From: Fallopia convolvulus
Taxonomy: Eukaryota > Streptophyta > Magnoliopsida > Caryophyllales > Polygonaceae
NCBI GenBank assembly: GCA_964016875.1
Contig: OZ024723.1
Coordinates: forward strand, 11,871,343-11,935,342
Length of the DNA: 64,000 nucleotides
Direction: 5' to 3'
Shown one piece after another: positions 32,883 to 45,013 of the stretch. The notes beneath the pieces are model-generated. The model was not told where the DNA came from and did no database searches. It saw only the letters and a program-made list of their open reading frames with translations. Numbering within the stretch: the first letter of the stretch is position 1; every line of letters starts with the position of its first letter. Position numbers and translations under genes: made by a program.

Positions 32883-34320
32883 TGTTGAGAGGGTTTCCCG
32901 ACAATAAATAAATTTGTAGTCAAGACGCCGCTGTGTATAGGGAGGTCAGGATCGTCCACGGGAAGCAAGTTATGTTTGATTACTATTCTAGAAAACAAGA
33001 AAACACAGAAACAAAGTAAAACAGAAACAACAGTAAAAACAAGGCTACGACAACCTCGGTACCGACCTTGTCAGGGTCGGTATCGATGCTGGATTTCGAC
33101 TTCGAACAAAGCAATAAACACAGACCAAACACAGGCTCGATACCGAACTGGCTACCTCGGTACCGAAGCTAAAAAGAGGAATACGAGAGTGTTTTCTAAT
33201 GGAGAAAAGATCTAGGATAAGGGTTTACCACGACATAATCATGCATTGAAGATATTGTGAAGGATAAAGAACATGCCTCGAGGATAAAGCTATCAACTTT
33301 CGTTATTTAATCAAGCAAATCAATCAATTTTCATGAATCAATTCACTCTCTACTTATTTTTTATCCAAAGCTCGTAACTTTCGTTATCGAACAATATCAA
33401 CCTTCAAGATTACAACTTTCTCTTTCGATCAAGCAATAAACTCGAATTACTTCGACTTTCGTCTAAGTATAAGCACAAAACAAGTAGATAAAAGATAGAA
33501 GGCAATCAAACATTCATCACACATTCAATCATGCATAACTATGCCGGGTTTTCAACCCCGACCCTAGAAAAGCAAACTACTCACTCATGATTGAAACAAA
33601 ACAAGCAATTAAATTGAATGAGAACATTGAATGAAAACAAAACAAAAGCTTACTTGATTTAAAATCGAAACTTGTCTTCAAACACAATCAAAACCCGAAA
33701 ACAGAGAGAAAAAGACTCAAGTTCAGCCGTCCCTCTCTCTTTCGTCTTCTCTAAGACTCGTCTGAAAATCCCCCCTAAAAACTAGACTAAAACAAGGTAT
33801 TTATACTAAGAGAAACTATCTATCAAGTTTCCAAAAGATAGAACTTTCCTAACTTAAAAGATTGCAAAATAAAAGATATAAAATCTGAAAGTCGGCACTG
33901 CCTACCGACACAGGCCACCTCGGTGTCGACCTGCACAGGGTCGGTAGGACTATTGACTGAACTCTTCAACTTGGACTCCATTGCACAGCTCGTTATCGAC
34001 CCTTACAGCTCGGTATCGAGGTCTTTGTTCTTGATTCTTTGTACTTTTGCATAGCTTCTTTTGTCGGGATCTTCAAAACGTCTTCTTCTCCTCTTCTGTT
34101 CCACCATGCTCCACCATCAACTTCCCGATCTCAACTCCCTCGGAATGTTCCTTTTCGCTTCGAAAACCTATAAAAAACAAAAAAACGGAGTAGCTTCCAT
34201 ACTTTTCACAAAATATGTAAACTTATCCAAAAACACACGAAACAAACACTAAAACTTAACTAAACTAAGCTAAACAACTAAGAACAACACTCGAAAAATA
34301 TACTAAAAACATGAACATCA
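32883..34320 (-). repeat. 3' LTR of Athila-like copy A
   Basis: In element orientation starts TGATGTTCATG and ends CTCAACA. Palindrome pairs at 33055-33086, 33136-33166 and about 33989-34020 have cores of the GGTACC/GGTATC type instead of GTTAAC. Hairpin arms CCTACCGAC/GTCGGTAGG at 33901-33948. TATA box 33805-33798 and G-run 33775-33770. Confidence 0.88.
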
Positions 34321-36048
34321 AAATACCCCATACTTAATCTTGCTTGTCCTCAAGCAATCACTAGACATAAACCAAAACCAATCAACATGCTCATCAAGTA
34401 ATAGCCCTCATCTAAAAAGCAACTTCAAAGCATAGCGAAAATAGCAAAATGACTCTTAACGTCATCACACACATATATATGCAACTATTAGATATGAGCA
34501 ATCACAATCCAACATCACCAAGGATAATGTGTTTCACTCATCTCTCATATGTTTGGCTTATAAATTCATCTCTCAACTCAATCTTATATGCAAAAACTCA
34601 TAGAAATTGGAACTTATATCACCAAACTCTCCACCAAAGATTTGTCAAAACAAGCAAAAATCATCAAGAGAACTTAGGCTCAATGAAAAACTTTATAGAA
34701 GTTTCCATTCGGCCAGGTTGTAACGGGGCTTGGTAATAAGAAATAGGCGTGGAAATATTTTTGGTCATGTGGTGTTAATAATATCCGGGAATAAAGACTC
34801 CTAAAAACTCACATATACCAAAACTCTCATAAAAGAACATACCAAACTCACTCTTCCTTTATGCACACTCTCTTCACTCACCCATTAAATCCTAGAAAGC
34901 CTCATAAAAACATAAGAAACTCTTGGTTTTAAACTTTTAAAGAACTTGCACATTTTCTTCCTCTTTCCTTTTTTTTCCTCTCACCCTTTTTTTTCTCTCT
35001 TTTTCTGCATTTTTTTCTTCACGGTAAGCCTCGGTACCGACCTAAAAAGGGTCGGTATCGAGCTACAACTCTTCTTTTTAACTCCTTTGAACACCTCGGT
35101 ACCGAGCCCACATAGGCCGGTATCGAGCTAAAATTTCTTCCTTAATTCCTCTTCTTTTGTGCATTCTTCTAACCAAGAGATCTTTTTACATAATTGAAAC
35201 AAGAGACTTCCAATCTACCCTAACCAAACCTTTATTTTTGATCCAACAAATATCTTTGCACTCAACAAAAACAATTCCTCTCCATCTAAGTCCTAATCCC
35301 CGAATAAGGTCAAGCTTATATCGGCTAGGGATAATTTTGTGGAGCAACAAATAAAAAGGCTTAAGGCTCAAATTGGTTATCAAAAACAAGGATAATGTAA
35401 GGGTGGATATGGATTAATAGGGGTTATGAAAAATAACTTCTCTATCACATGATTTTCACAAGTAATGAACTAAAAATCTTATATAGGTCTTGAGAAATAG
35501 ATAATCATCACAATTCCAAGAGATAATATACATATAGAGAGCAAATCACACATGAAAAATCAAGGCTAAAAATAAAGCTCACAAGGTCATTTTTGTTGGG
35601 TTGCAACTACTCATGCTAACAGTCATACATGCTTAGTTTCATCATGTGCTATTTCACCATAAAAACAATTTCATCATGAGACTCATGCTATACTATCAAA
35701 AACATGCTAAAAGGAAATTACATGGTCATGCAAAGTAAAAGCAATCATAGAACCATAAGATCAAGAGTACTTATCTGTTCTAAAATATTTTTTTTTCAAT
35801 TTTTTTGTGATTATTTTTTTTTATAAAAACGAAAACAACAAAGACAAGTATTAAGGAAAGCAAACTAACACAGGAAACATGAAACACACAAAAGCATACA
35901 AGTTTTCTTTTCCCTCCATACCCCATACTTAAACATTACAGTGCCCCCACTGTAAAATTAAAGCAAAGCATAAGAAAAGATAGGGAAAAGAAAAGAAACT
36001 TACAAAGCAACTATCGAAGCAAAGGAAACATCTTTGAAAGAGAGATCC
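34321..36048 (-). other. Polypurine tract and 3' non-coding interior of copy A
   Basis: Next to the LTR is the tract AAGTATGGGGT (minus strand, 34325-34335). Further in are palindrome pairs at 35030-35062 and 35095-35127, a second AAGTATGGGGT at 35920-35930 and the TTACAGTG hairpin at 35936-35955. No gene. It corresponds to 12541-14198 of copy 1. Confidence 0.7.
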
Positions 36049-36497
36049 TCATTGGTTTGGTGGTGGGAAGTAGTGCTCAAAGTTGCCCATAAACTGAAAC
36101 ATTGTCCGCCAGCGTTCATCGTCAACAGTTACGCGCTGCTCCATCGTCCTCCAGCGAGCGTCAGCTCTTTGCTGCCGTGCATCCTCAAGTGCCATGCGAG
36201 CTGAATAGACATCTTGCCAATGATTCATCTGCTGGTGGAGCTGAGAATGCTGCAAATTCAACTGCTGCATTTGGGATGACAAATCTCCTGCTTACTGAGG
36301 AGGAGCATCTGAACCAGAGTAGTCGGCATGGGACGACTGCTGGTGATGGGTGTGCTGGACAAAGGGGGCGTAAGGCACTACACCGAATGATGGTGGCTCG
36401 GTAGTATGATGAGCAGGCTCGGTATCAAAGTGAAACGCCTCGGTGCTAGCCTCGAAGTACTCGATACCGAGGCCAGGATGCTCGGTACCGAATGATG
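36049..36497 (-). pseudogene. ORF1 C-terminal tail of copy A
   Basis: The minus-strand frame begins abruptly at SFGTEHPGLGIEYFEA and passes a TAA near 36297. It ends with the conserved helical tail QMQQLNLQHSQLHQQM, VYSARMALEDARQQ and NFEHYFPPP. The N-terminal 380 or so residues are deleted. The acidic repeats again fall on palindrome copies (CTCGGTATCGA, CTCGGTACCGA). Confidence 0.7.
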
Positions 36498-36507
36498 GTC
36501 CACGCTA

Positions 36508-37447
36508 CGCTCGGGCCTCTTGTAGCCCTTGTACCCATGAATGTACCTCTTGATATCCTGGTGGTCTGTAAGGAGGAACCTTCCTTTCTTGTGGTGGAGG
36601 TACTTGATTTTGACTTTGATTGTAACCTCCCCAACTAGGATAATTGTTTGGCCGCTCATAATTGTTAGGTGGGTTTCTGTACTACCCTCTCATATAATTC
36701 ATTTCAGCATATGTCTTAGAGGCTCTAACCTGTTCAATGTTAGTGCAGGCAGAAGTATTATGGGCATGAGAGCCACACTCTTGACAAGTTTGAGAGGTTT
36801 TCAAAAAACTTACATGTTTCTTCATACGGTTGATCTCATCTTGTAAGAATTGATTTTTAACGTCAGGATCAACTTCGTCTTTGTTTGCAACATAGAGCCG
36901 TTTTTGAGGCTGCGGTGGCTGTTGGGTCCCATACATGGCATCTTAATTGGTCAATTTATCCAACAACTCCCATGCAACATCAGGCTCCATCTCTATAAAA
37001 CCACAGGCAGTGTGCAAGTTGATGCGGTTCTTCGTCTCAACATTTATACCCTGAAAGAATATCTCTTGCAGGACATACTGTGGTTGACCATGGGTGGGGC
37101 ATTGCCTCAGCATCTCCTTGAATCGCTCCTACGTCTCCACGAATGTCTTGTTAGGCAGCTGGTGATAAGAAGTAATGCGCTTTCTTAACTCCGTAATCTT
37201 GGCAGGAGGGAAGAATTTGGTCATGAACAAGTCATGCAAAGTTCTCAACGTCCTGACTGATCTAGGGGGTAAGCTTTCAAGCCAGCATAGGGCCTTACCT
37301 GCAAGAGACCATTTAAAAGCTTTAAGTTCGACATATTCAAGAGAAACACCATCAGCAACAATGGTGTCACATAAATCAACGAAATTACGAATATGCTCCA
37401 TAGGGCACTCAGTTGGTTTTCCCTCAAACTGAGCCCTCTTAATTAAG
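36508..37447 (-). pseudogene. Gag 3' part of copy A
   Basis: One frame, starting at the junction with the Tat element (after ATATC), with SLIKRAQFEGKPTECPMEH, RKRITSYHQLPNKTFVET and the zinc knuckle CQECGSHAHNTSAC. Stops: TAG where tryptophan stands in copy 1, TAA before DAMYG, and TAG after NYMRG. It ends near YRPPGYQEVHSWVQGLQE, where the deletion to ORF1 begins. The protease is missing. Confidence 0.78.
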
Positions 37448-37452
37448 GATAT

Positions 37453-37921
37453 TGTTTTGGACAAAAATTTGACAAGCAAACTTCTGCCCTAGATTGGGGC
37501 ACGATCAAATCGAGGGACGAGATAATACTCAGGAAAAACTCGAATCAGAGAAATCCGAATACAAAAGCTCTCTTTTTGATAATTCCATTCTGGTCAAGTG
37601 TGTGTCTCACAATAAATCGTAAAAACCTATCATATATCTCCTCAACCTAACGTTCCTCTCCCACGTCCCACGATTTCCGGGTTCATAGGGCATATCTCCA
37701 ACTGCTATCCACTCCTCGCGTATATCGGAAGAGGGAACCGCGCGACAGTTGTCGTTTGAGCGTGCACCTCTTCCTCGTGATGGAAGCTTTCTTCCTTCAT
37801 CTTGGTGACTGCTGACTTCCTCTCGCTGCCAAAGACTTCTACTTTCACGTTCTCCTATGGTTTGCCGCTTGATCTTGGGTTTATGTCTTCGAATGGGCCA
37901 AATCAGTTTTTGGGCCTAAAA
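37453..37921 (-). repeat. 3' LTR of Tat element
   Basis: 469 bases. The end CCAAAACA lies next to ATATC. The start reads TTTTAGGCCC where the homologous LTR at 54662 has TGTTAGGCCC, so the terminal G is mutated. A purine tract GGATTTGGGGGTA lies just upstream (minus strand). Confidence 0.85.
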
Positions 37922-38060
37922 TACCCCCAAATCCTGATCCAAATCCGTTAGGCGGGATTTTGATCGGATTTGCCACATGAACTACAGTCGGCGCGTACAC
38001 GTGGCTTTACCCTAACCGTCTGATCATCCTCGGGGAAGCGAGGGGTCAAATCAACCAGGC

Positions 38061-38070
38061 TTTAAATAGG
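38061..38070 (+). promoter_or_regulatory. TATA-like box of the antisense gene
   Basis: TTTAAATAGG lies 115 bases before the ATG at 38185, on the strand opposite to the retroelement genes. With intron signals and a complete frame downstream it suggests independent transcription. Confidence 0.45.
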
Positions 38071-38184
38071 CAGATTCAGATCTCTCGAAGATACGCATTA
38101 ATCTCCCCTTGCCTCTCATCTTTTCTCTTCGTCTCCGTGTTTGTTTCCTTCTTTCTCTGCCCTATTTCCCCTTGCGCTTTATCC

Positions 38185-40150
38185 ATGGCCAAAATTGGAG
38201 CAAGAGACATGGGTTTTGAGTCTTCCCACTCCCTCGAGCCTCACGCTTGTCGTCCTTGCTCCATGTCTCCCAAAGAAGTAGAGAAAATAATTCAGACCCA
38301 TGGTTTCCCAACTGGTACCGATTTCTACTGCCCCACACGTGAAGCCGTGGATTGGGTTAAAGAGGGGTGGATTTGCTTTCTAGAGTATCCCTTCACCCTG
38401 GGGGCCTTCTTCCCTTTTTCCTCTCTGATCCTAAACTTTTTGATGTCCCTTAAACCTTCTCCGGTACAGCTGATGCCATCGATATGGAAGATTCTGTACT
38501 AGATAAGTGAAATCTGCTTAGAAGAAAGGATTGAATTCTCGGTGCAAGACCTGCTGTGTGCCTATCGGGTTTGTCCTCTCAAGGCCGGTCATTTCACTCT
38601 CCATGCGAGGGATGCCAAGAACCCCCTGATTCCAAAGTCAAAAGTGAATGACAAAGATTGGGCTTCCCGCTTCTTCTTTGTAGAGAAGTCTACGCTGGGT
38701 GCAACATTCCATGCGGCGTTCTTCAACTCATGGACTTCCAAGAGTAAGTGTCTCTAACCCTAGTCCCGGTACCGTTATGCCAATATTCATCTTCATGACT
38801 GATTTTCCCATTTGGGGCGATCTTTGTGTATGCAGTCCCATCGAACTTGAATACCCATGTTCTGGAATCGGAGGCATGCAGGAAGCTTTTTGCTCTTCCG
38901 GAGGCAAGGAGGATATATCGGAAGTCTGTGGAGCAATTGCTTGAAGGTGAATCCAGTAACAAGACAACATCTGTTTCTAAGGACCCTTCAGACGGGGAAG
39001 ATGATGCAAAGTCTGGGGATTCAAAGAAAACGATCGAAGATAATGTTCATGCGTTTGAGAAAGTTGCTGTTGTGGCCACAAAACCTTTGAAAAGTCTTTC
39101 CAGTATGTACCCTCCTTTGACGACTGAATGTTTAATTATTCCAAATATCCGCTTTAACTGTTATCTCTCCCTTGGAAGCTTCCTCTTCTTTGGGGAGGAA
39201 CTTCTCTGCTGCAGCCATGATCCAACACAAACTGCAATCGAGCAACAAGAGGCCTCCTTTAGATCCCAAAGTGAAGATTGAAGCTGCATTGAAGATAACC
39301 CCCGTCAAGAGGTCATCGCCTGGTGCCACGGAAGTCATCGATCTAGACGAGAAGGCTCCCTCGGATCTGTAGCAGAAACTCCGCGGCGCTCACGATTCTA
39401 AGAAACCTCACTTGGAAGTTCCTACCCCAGCTCTGGTCAGGGATGTCGGCCTGTCGGTCTAGAAGGTTTGCGTTTGCATTCACCTAGCTGCTCTTCTTCA
39501 GTTTTTAGATACACTCCTTCTCTTTTCTTCGTTCCTTTTTTTCTTTTTTTTTTGTATATACCTTGTCGCGGATGATGTCTTTCTTTGGTGCATAGGCCTT
39601 GCAAGGCATTCTCTCGGTAGCGGATGCTGTTGACAAGGAGGATCAGAATTTAAAGGAACATCAGGCCAAGTGGGGTGCTGAGAAGGCTGCCCTGGAGAGA
39701 GAGGTAGCTCTTGCGGTCGAACGTCAGAAGATGGATGCAGGCAAGCTCGTAAAACTCACTGAAGCGGTCAAGCGTCATTCTTCCCAAGCCGCCTCGGATC
39801 GATCCAAAATTGTCGAGCTCAAGGCTGTGAACAGAAGGCTTCTTAAGGAAGCTGTCGAGATCGGTGCCTATTATTCAATGATGTCAAGGGTGGAAACGAT
39901 CAAGCAGTTCGCTGCTGGTCAACATTCTGACTGGGATCTGGACGCTGAAATCGCGACCTTCCATGATTGATATCCCCACGATCAGCCGACTCCTGGCGAT
40001 GAGCTTTTTGCTTCTCTTTAAGTGGAGGAGGATGGTAATGATCGTGGCCCGAGCGCTAACGTAGCATCCGATCATGGCAAGGGGTTAGACGGGCTTCTAG
40101 CGAGCGAGATGGAGCAGCCGAAGGACGTCTCAGACAAGGATGAAAATTAG
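38185..40150 (+). pseudogene. Antisense four-exon gene of the Tat element (Transposase_28-like)
   Basis: Exons 38185-38743, 38836-39102, 39179-39465 and 39596-40150, with GT-AG introns whose phases all match (1, 1, 0). The start is MAKIGARDMGF. Exon 1 has GWICFLEYPFTLGAFFPFSS, then QLMPSIWKILY, LLCAYRVCPLKAGHF and DWASRFFFVE. This is the pattern of the family named putative gypsy type transposon (Transposase_28), known as an extra ORF in Tat-type elements. Exon 2 is acidic, exon 3 basic, and exon 4 a coiled coil (WGAEKAALEREVALAVERQ onwards). Stops at 38500, 39370, about 39460, 39968 and 40019 make this copy inactive. The function of the family is unknown. Confidence 0.72.
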
Positions 40151-40880
40151 GGCCGCGTGCCCTTGTAATTTTATTTTTGTGATGGTTTTGTTTGAACAAA
40201 TTTCCTTTGGGGTGTATGGGCCGTCTAAGGGCCAAAAACAATGTTTGTCCATTTACACGGACGAAGCCTCTTCCTGGGGAAGAGATAGTAAGTTTTATTC
40301 GTGCATGCATGCGTTATATTTCTTGCGTATTTTGCTTGGTTGTGTCCTTCTTCTGTGTGCAGGTGTTTCGGGACGGTTGGATGCTTCAGGGTGAAGGCTT
40401 TAAGACGAGGACTCCTGCAGAAGTCTCTTGTCGTGGATGGCAGCTGCGCTCACCGAGGGAAGTTTCCAGGCGGGTGATGAGTATCGTGTCGGAACATGCG
40501 CTCGGGATGTCCAGTCGATTGAAGACGTCTTAAGTCTAGGATTTGTTACCTCTACTGTTTGGACTTATGCTCGATTGTCTTATTTATATGATATACTCTA
40601 TATGATAATGAATAAAATATGCTTTGACTTACTATCCTTACTCATGCAAAAAAGGAAATAAGTACGATCAAGCAATAACGCACACAAATGTCATTCGTTT
40701 AAGAAAACACCACAACACAGAAATCACACAACAAGGAACTTTCACACAATCAGGTTGATCACAATCGAACTACGAAAAAGATGAACTTTGAACAAAAGTA
40801 AAACAACAACTATGGATAGATGACCTCGAATGTCTTGAGTGTCTAGCGAGGAGGCTTTTTGTCAGAAGTGTTTGAGAAGT
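40151..40880. other. Spacer between antisense gene and integrase
   Basis: Contains the presumed 3' UTR of the plus-strand antisense gene (AATAAA near 40611) and the minus-strand region after the integrase stop. No other frame is credible. Confidence 0.5.
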
Positions 40881-42401
40881 TTATGTTCCGAAGAAGGAAG
40901 ACTTCTCGTAGAAGTGATACTTCTTTAGGTGTACCGCATTCCAACTCCGCGGGATAGCTTCGCCATCTTTGGATTCCAACTGGTATGCGCCTTGACCGAC
41001 GACCCTGGTTATCTTGTATGGCCCTTCCCATGCTGGGGCTAGCTTGCCTGACTTGGTTTCATGGGTGTTTTGAAAGACTTTTCGTAGTACCCAATCACCG
41101 ACTCGGAAAGTCCGGATCCTGACGTTTTGATTGTAGCTCCGGATGACCTGTTGCTGGTGTCTAGCTAGGCGTAATCGAGCTTGGTCACGAAGCTCGCCAG
41201 AAGTATCCAGGTCGGCCGTCAACTTCAAACGATTCTATTCTTCGGTCAAGAAACTAGTGCGGGCTGTAGGGATGAGAATTTCGGCGGGAATGACCGCTTC
41301 ACATGCGTGCATTAACGAGAAAGAAGACTGACTGGTTGCTACTTTTGGCATTGTACGATCAGCCCAGGGGACATATGGTAGCTTGTAAGCCCAATTTCCC
41401 TTGGCCTTCGCGACACGATTCTTCAGATTGTTTATGATCACCTTATTGCTGGCTTCGGCTTGCCCGTTAGACTGGGGGTAGCGAGTTGTTGAGGTGACTA
41501 TATTGATGTTCCAGCGACTACAAAAGTCTCTGGTCCTCTGACTTATGAACGGAGACACATTGTCGCATACAATCTCCGAAGGTACCCCGAAACGACAAAG
41601 GATGTTCCTAATGATGAAGGAAATCACCTGTTTATCCTTGATCTCTCGATAAGCCTCAGCTTCAACCCACTTAGAGAAGTAATCAGTCACTGCGAGGAAA
41701 AATACTCTTTGCCCGGACGAAGGGGGTAACTTCCCGACTATGTCCATTCCCCATCGCATAAATGGCCATGGCGTGAGTGTAGGATAGAGTGGTTCAGGAG
41801 GTTGGTGAGTCGTTGGCGCATGTCTCTAGCAGGCGTCACATTTACGGCAGAAATCTACAATATCTTTTCTCATGGTGGGCCAGTACCACCCTTGCCGAAG
41901 GGCTTTGTTGGACAGACTTCTTCCTCCGGTAGGGTTTCCACAATCTCCCTCATGAAGTTCTTCAAGAAGTTTCTGAATGCCTTCCTTGGCTAGGCACCGC
42001 TGGAGTGTACCTACTGCCGATCGGTGGAACAGTATCCCGTTCTCAACTGTAAATCTTGTAGCCTTCATCTTTAGCAATTTAGCCTCAGTTTTATCTTTCG
42101 GAAGCTTTCCCTCGGTTAGCCAATCAAGGTATGGCTGAGTCCAAGGTGCTTCACTGACTTCTAATGGGTCGAGGGGATTCTCCTCATGACTCGGGCTACT
42201 CAGAGGCAGATCCGGGTCGGGATCGTTCCGAAAACTCCTGATGTCAATGTCGTCGCTGCTCATGAAGACGTTGTTGCGGGATGTGGTCCTGAGATAGAAG
42301 ACGTCTTCGTTCATACTATCAAACTTCTCAATATCATCGGCATGGGTTCTTCTAATGGTGGGAACCAAGATGTGGATCATCGGGATATTCATTGGGGTCA
42401 A
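40881..42401 (-). pseudogene. Tat-type integrase
   Basis: One minus-strand frame with two internal stops. Zinc-binding H2C2 region (LHEGDCGNPTGG, CRKCDAC). Catalytic core with acids in MRWGMDIVGKLPP, IVCDNVSPF and NGQAEASNK, but the usual DNG is DNV. The C-terminal part (WVLRKVFQNTHETKSGKL, WEGPYKITRV) is the usual gypsy GPY/F-type module. No chromodomain follows, as expected outside the chromoviruses. Stops: TAG after CDAC (41826) and TAG after FLTEE (41235). Confidence 0.82.
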
Positions 42402-44277
42402 TGGTCGAAGCTAGACGAGCGAGAGAATCTGCTTGAGCATTCTGCTCTCTTGGGATCTGTGCGAAGGATATCTTCTCGAACTGAAGGGTTAGATTTTTTA
42501 CCACATCTAGATAAGCCATCATCCTTTCATCCCTGGCTTCATACAACCCCAGAATTTGGTTGATTATCAACAATGAATCACAATTGACCTCTATCTACTG
42601 TATTCCTAAGTCTTTGGCGAGAGTCAGACCGAAAATCAGAGCCTCATACTCAACTTCATTATGCGTGGCTTCAAACGTGCATCTCACGGATTGTCCCACC
42701 ATATCCCCCTGTGTTGATTTTAGGACTACTCCTATCCCTGTTCCCCCAGCATTGGAGGCGCCGTCTGTGTGAAGCGTCCATTTGACTGGAGACTTAGCTT
42801 CTAGCGTCATTAACTCCGCTGGTTTTGTTCCTTCTTCCACCGCTGGACTAAAATCAACCACAAAGTCAGCTAGCGCTTGGGATTTCAATGCGGTTCTAGG
42901 CTCGTATTGAATGTCGAATCCACTCAAATGAATTGCTCACTTAGCCATTCTTCCTGTGAACTCAGGTTTATGCATGATCGTTTTCAAAGGGTGCGTGGTT
43001 CTTACCACGATCGTGTGCGCCTCGAAGTACGGGCGAAGTTTGCTGGAGCACATGGCTAGTGCTAAAACTAACTTTTCCAAGGAAGAGTAACGGGTTTCGG
43101 CCGGTAGATGAGTCCTACTTACATAGTATACAGGTTGCTGCTGCCCGTCCTGTTCGCGGAACAGCACTCCGCTAATGGCTTTCTTGGTAACGGCCATGTA
43201 TAGGGGTAAGGCTTCTCCTTCCTCAGGTTTTGCTAAGATTAGAGGATCAGAGAAGTATCTCTTCAACTCTTGGAAAGCCTCCTCATGTCTCGCGGTCCAT
43301 TGGAAGCACTTGTTTTTTCTAAGTACTTCGTAGAATAGACGACATCGGTCCGCTGACTTGGATATGAATCTATTCAAGGCGGTGATCTGCCGAGTAAGCT
43401 TTTGAATATCTTTCACGCACTTGGGAGACTTCAGCGTTACTATGGCGCGAACTTGTTCGGGGCTGGCTTCTATCCCTCTCTGGGTGACCAGATACCCTAG
43501 GAACTTCCCAGATTTCACGCCGAAAGTACATTTCTGCAGATTCAGCTTCATGTTATATTGCTTCAAGATTTCAAAAGCTTTCTCTAGATGACGTCTGTGA
43601 TCTGCAGCTTTCTTCAATTTGACGAGCATGTCATCTATATATACCTCCATAGTCTCTCCAATTTGGCTTTGGAACATTTTATTCACTAGCCTTTGATACG
43701 TGGCTTCGGCGTTTTGCAACCCAAAGAGCATCACCTTGTAACAGTATGTTCCTTTGCTAGTTATGAAGGATGTCTTCTCTTGATAGCTTTCTTCCATCCT
43801 GATGTGGTTGTAACCACTGAAGGTGTCCATGAAAGTCAACAATTCATGGCCCGCTGTGGCATCTATGTGAGGTAACGGAAATGAATCCTTGGGACAAGCC
43901 TTGTTCAAATCCGTGAAATCTACACACATCCTCCATTTTTCGTTTTTCTTGGGCACGACAACTAAATTTGCTAGCCATTCTGGGTACTTGACTTCCTTGA
44001 TCTTTCCAGTCTCCATCAGCTTTCTTACTTCTTCATCCACTATCTTATTTCTCTCGGCGGCGAATTTCCTTCGTTTCTGCTTTACTGGTGGGTGATTGGG
44101 GTCCACGTTCAGCTTGTGGGTGATGATCTCCGGATCGATTCCCACCATATCCTCATGAGACCAAGCAAAACACTCTGTATTTTTACTCAAGAAATCTACC
44201 AGCTCATTTTTCATGGATAGCTCCAAGTCCTTTCCAATCTTTACGGACCGATTGAGTTCGGATTGGTCTAGGGCCAC
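42352..44277 (-). pseudogene. Tat-type RT, RNase H and second (archaeal-type) RNase H
   Basis: One minus-strand frame. RT: NLVVVPKKNEKWRMCVDFTD, PLPHIDATAGHELLTFMD, and the catalytic site YIDDMLVK. Then the gypsy RNase H (LPLYMAVTKKAISGVL, ETRYSSLEKLVLAL). A TGA at 42937, at a site where related proteins have tryptophan, precedes the second RNase H: WTLHTDGASNAGGTGIGVVL, NEVEYEALIFGLTLAKDLG, CDSLLIINQI, EQNAQADSLARLA. A further TAG lies at about 42595. The two RNase H modules in tandem identify the Tat lineage. The frame shifts before integrase. Confidence 0.85.
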
Positions 44278-44515
44278 TTCCTCTACCTGTTCATCTTTCT
44301 TTTCTTTTTCTTTTGGAAAGGTAGAGTCAGTGGCTCCCTTTAATTGCTTGGTGGACTTTTGATTGGCGGCCGGCTTCAGTGCCGACTTGTAACACTCTCG
44401 GGACGTTCTTTGATCTCCACGGATCTCTTGAACCCCCCAAGTGTCGGGAAGTTCACCGTCTTGTCGTAGGTCGAGGGGACAACTCTCATGTCGTGGAGCC
44501 TTCGCCTCCCCATTA

Positions 44516-44917
44516 TTACATTATAACAAGAAGGGCAATCCTAACAGAGTATCTAACCTGGATGTTCACGCCCTTCGCGTATGTGGGAAGGGTGATGTCT
44601 CCTACTGTATGCTTCACTTCTCCGCTGAATCCTACGAGTGTTGTAGGGTTCTTCTGCACGTCTTTCTCGCTTAGCCCCATTTCTTTTAGAGTCCCCAGCG
44701 TCATGAGGTTAGTCGAGCTTCCGGTATCAATGAGAACACGCTTCATTAAGACGTTCCCTATCGAGAGGGAAATCACGAGACCATCATGGTGAGGTCCTTC
44801 AAGACCATTGACGTCATCCTCGTCGAAGTGTATTGCGAGATTGATGACATCTTTCTTCATATGCGCAGGGCGGTGAAGAGAACTTTCTCGCGCATTCCTT
44901 TTGGCTGCTGACCGCAT
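44516..44917 (-). pseudogene. Tat-type aspartic protease
   Basis: MKRVLIDTGSSTNLM holds the DTG active site, followed by TLVGFSGEV and GDITLPTYA. It is in the same frame as the gag upstream, separated by stops. The catalytic triplet is intact. Confidence 0.75.
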
Positions 44918-45013
44918 ACGCTTGATCCTCCGATGATCACGTTCACGACCTTGGCAGCACCTGGCGATGTTGGCCTTCTCACGCGTGAGGCTTCCACGAC
45001 ATCTGGGGGGGAC

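Larger units (their letters stand above)
32883..37447 (-). mobile_element. Athila-like copy A, 3' half
   Basis: Minus-strand order: gag 3' part (37447 to about 36508), a direct join to the ORF1 tail (36497-36049), a 3' non-coding interior, polypurine tract and 3' LTR (34320-32883). A deletion removed the end of gag, protease and most of ORF1. At 37448 gag is broken by the Tat element (duplication ATATC). Outside the LTR the 5-bp flank is GTTAG (CTAAC in the element's own sense), which matches the flank of the 5' half at 51294-51298. Confidence 0.8.
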
